From an uncultured Thomasclavelia sp. (GTDB lineage Bacteria > Bacillota_I > Bacilli_A > Erysipelotrichales > Coprobacillaceae), in contig CAJUOR010000013.1 of assembly GCA_910588165.1 (NCBI GenBank), positions 18,394-35,408 on the forward strand: a stretch of DNA of 17,015 nt, read 5' to 3'. Below the pieces are notes generated by a model that saw only the letters and a list, made by a program, of their open reading frames with translations, was not told the origin of the DNA and searched no databases. Position 1 is the first letter of the stretch; every line of letters starts with the position of its first letter. This document shows, one piece after another, positions 15,168 to 17,015 of this stretch. The translations under genes and the position numbers were made by a program.

Positions 15168-16590
15168 AGTTTTTCTTGTTACGATGGTATTGGTGGTATT
15201 TTCTATTAGTATAACGGCAATTGCTATTGTACAAATCAATTTTAATACCTTACTGCAACGTGAACGTGAACAAGCAGTCATTAGACAAGATTATTTAATC
15301 GGGAGTATAACAAATCAGATTGCTGTCCAAAAGATCAGCTATCATCAAATATCGATGGAGCAAGCGGATTTACAGAAGATGATTAGTGATTTATCGACCT
15401 CGCAATTTGATATGTATCATTTAAAAGTGTTAATGAAACAAGGTGATCAATACATTGTCGGAGAAAACCATACTATTTTAGATCAACAATCCGATTTACT
15501 GCAAAGGCTTGAGGACAGTCGCTCTATCTTTACCGATATATGCGAAGATGACGGCAGGACTTATTTATTAGCGATATGCAATTTAACTTTGGAAAATGAG
15601 GTTTATGTATTAGCGACTATTTCAGATATTTCCGATCTTTTCTCACAATATTCGCATCAGGTCATTTTAGTGTTGATTATCAGTTTAGTTTTAGCCTCAT
15701 TATTGGCTATTATTCTATATTTTTCGCTCAATTATTTACTTAATCCATTAACGAAACTTAATCAATTGATTTTACGGATTGCTAATGGCGACTATGATTT
15801 ACGTTTAGAGGAAAAGGGCAGTGTTGAGTTTGAAGAATTAGCTGATAATGTCAATATGATGAGCGAGGCGATTAGGTCTAAGACAGAAATGCTTGAAGAA
15901 TTAGCTGATAACCGTCAACAGTTTATTAACCATTTTGCCCATGAAATGAAAACGCCGTTAACTTCTATATTAGGTTTTGCAGATATTCTCAGATTGAAAA
16001 AAGATGTAGCGGAAAGTGAACGCCAAGAATATGCCAGCATTATCAGTGAAGAAGCCACAAGGTTAAAAGTATTATCAAGTAAGCTTTTAGAATTGGTAAC
16101 GACTAATGATCAAATGCTTGAAATGCGTCCGGTTTCCTTAAAAGCACTGTTTACGGATATTTGGCAAAGTATGCAACCCCTCTTGGCTCGTAAGAAAGTG
16201 AGCTTAATTATAAAACCATCGGATTTAATACTTATCTGCGATAAATATTTAATAAGTTCGATGCTTTATAATTTGATTGATAATGCTTATAAGGCTTCTT
16301 TTGAAAACGGTATTATCTATTTGAAAGCCTATCAAGTAGATCAACATATGATTTTAGAGGTCAAGGATAATGGGAGAGGCATGAGTGAAAAAACTATACG
16401 TCACGCCTTAGAACCTTTCTATATGGAGGATAAGGCACGTTCAAGAAAAAACGGTGGCAGTGGATTAGGGTTGGCTTTATGTGCTAAAATTGCCGACGCC
16501 CATCACGCTAAGTTATATATTGAAAGTCAGCTTGGAAAAGGTACAAGCATTTATATCGAATTCAGAAAGGAGCAGGGTGATGAAGTATAA
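15151..16590 (+). CDS. sensor histidine kinase
   Basis: This membrane histidine kinase senses an external or membrane signal and phosphorylates the adjacent regulator. It has a first membrane helix (about 5-27), an extracytoplasmic sensor of about 140 residues, a second helix (about 171-194) and a HAMP linker (about 195-248). The dimerisation domain carries phospho-acceptor H264 in HFAHEMKTPL. The ATPase domain has the N box N374-LID-N378, D406-NGRG-410 and GGSGLG (435-440). At 479 residues it is complete. No PAS domain is evident after HAMP. AGAAGGA (15134-15140) lies ten bases before ATG 15151, inside the regulator gene. The sensor domain is not one I recognise, so the signal is unknown. 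A third gene overlaps its 3' end. Confidence 0.94.
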   Translation: MKLKVKVFLVTMVLVVFSISITAIAIVQINFNTLLQREREQAVIRQDYLIGSITNQIAVQKISYHQISMEQADLQKMISDLSTSQFDMYHLKVLMKQGDQYIVGENHTILDQQSDLLQRLEDSRSIFTDICEDDGRTYLLAICNLTLENEVYVLATISDISDLFSQYSHQVILVLIISLVLASLLAIILYFSLNYLLNPLTKLNQLILRIANGDYDLRLEEKGSVEFEELADNVNMMSEAIRSKTEMLEELADNRQQFINHFAHEMKTPLTSILGFADILRLKKDVAESERQEYASIISEEATRLKVLSSKLLELVTTNDQMLEMRPVSLKALFTDIWQSMQPLLARKKVSLIIKPSDLILICDKYLISSMLYNLIDNAYKASFENGIIYLKAYQVDQHMILEVKDNGRGMSEKTIRHALEPFYMEDKARSRKNGGSGLGLALCAKIADAHHAKLYIESQLGKGTSIYIEFRKEQGDEV

Positions 16591-17015
16591 AAAGTTTCTA
16601 TCTATTATAAGTGTAGTGAGCATATTTTTTGGCGCTTTTTTTACCATTCGCCAATTGACAAGGAAAGAACGTTATCATGGAATTGTCGAACATGAAGATA
16701 GTGCTGCTCCGATTTTTGAAGTTATGAAAGAAGGACAAGAGATGACTTTTCCTATTTGGAAACACTATAATCAAAGTTTACCCGCGTATCAAAATAGCCA
16801 ACTGACAATGGCAGATAGTATAACTTTTTTATATAATATCGAGTGTTTTGCAGAGGTGTTTATTGAGGAGAAATTCGACATTTTGACAAGATTTAGAACC
16901 TTGCAAAAAGATGGTGCTGAATATCTGTTTTATAAAGGCGAAATCACTAAAGATTTAAGTCTTAACATGGCTTATATGGATAGTCCCTCTGGCAAGAGCT
17001 TATACTTTCATACCT
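16580..17015 (+). CDS. unknown membrane-anchored extracytoplasmic protein (partial)
   Basis: I do not recognise this gene. The reading frame is open to the window end, so only 145 N-terminal residues are visible. It begins MKYKKFLSIISVVSIFFGAF: two or three lysines and then one hydrophobic helix (about 6-23). There is no lipobox cysteine and no clear signal-peptidase site, so it is probably anchored with the rest outside. The remainder is polar and charged, with aromatic residues (WKHYNQSLPAY, TFLYNIECF). It overlaps the kinase gene by 11 bases, and AAAGGAG (16566-16572) is seven bases upstream, so it is translated with the kinase. This placement suggests an accessory sensor or output protein of the two-component system, but that is inference. 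Confidence 0.7.
   Translation, partial: MKYKKFLSIISVVSIFFGAFFTIRQLTRKERYHGIVEHEDSAAPIFEVMKEGQEMTFPIWKHYNQSLPAYQNSQLTMADSITFLYNIECFAEVFIEEKFDILTRFRTLQKDGAEYLFYKGEITKDLSLNMAYMDSPSGKSLYFHT

Noticed and set aside
14490..16590. WalR-WalK (YycFG), because WalRK often lies near dnaB in Bacillota
   Set aside because: The kinase has no visible PAS domain and is shorter (479 versus about 610 residues), about 10 kb of other genes separate it from dnaB, and the next gene shows no YycH similarity that I can see.

Overview
The window is low-GC, leucine-TTA-rich DNA from a Bacillota (Firmicutes) chromosome. The first four genes are the classic Bacillota block yybS-gdpP-rplI-dnaB. The RNA polymerase delta subunit (rpoE) and the ywiB-argS pair point to Bacilli or Erysipelotrichia rather than Clostridia. 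An anaerobic-type radical SAM sulfatase maturase suggests an anaerobe. My best guess is an Erysipelotrichia-like gut or oral bacterium, but the window holds no 16S rRNA or other decisive marker.

Layout. Positions 37-4708 carry yybS (membrane protein), gdpP (c-di-AMP phosphodiesterase), rplI and dnaB, tightly packed on the plus strand, with a likely terminator on the dnaB stop codon. Thymidine kinase (4802-5416) and the sulfatase-maturase-like gene (5571-6668) follow as single-gene units with their own promoters and terminators. The only long non-coding stretch is 6669-7169. It holds several factor-independent terminators and up to three candidate small RNAs, two of them with exposed C-rich (UCUUCCCC-like) segments. 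A three-gene unit (flippase, RNase HI, hypoxanthine-DNA glycosylase; 7170-9773) ends at a strong bidirectional terminator. That terminator is shared with a convergent class A penicillin-binding protein on the minus strand (9897-11807). Divergent from this gene run ywiB, argS and rpoE (11870-14378), then a terminator. Last comes an OmpR-type response regulator and histidine kinase with overlapping reading frames. A third overlapping gene, a membrane-anchored protein of unknown family, is cut by the window end.

How the genes work together. Most products are housekeeping: replication (DnaB, Tdk, RNase HI), translation (L9, ArgRS), transcription (delta), second-messenger turnover (GdpP) and envelope building (flippase, PBP). 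The unexplained content is the small-RNA-like cluster at 6700-7090 and the unknown third gene of the two-component operon. No mobile element, CRISPR array, tRNA or rRNA gene was seen.
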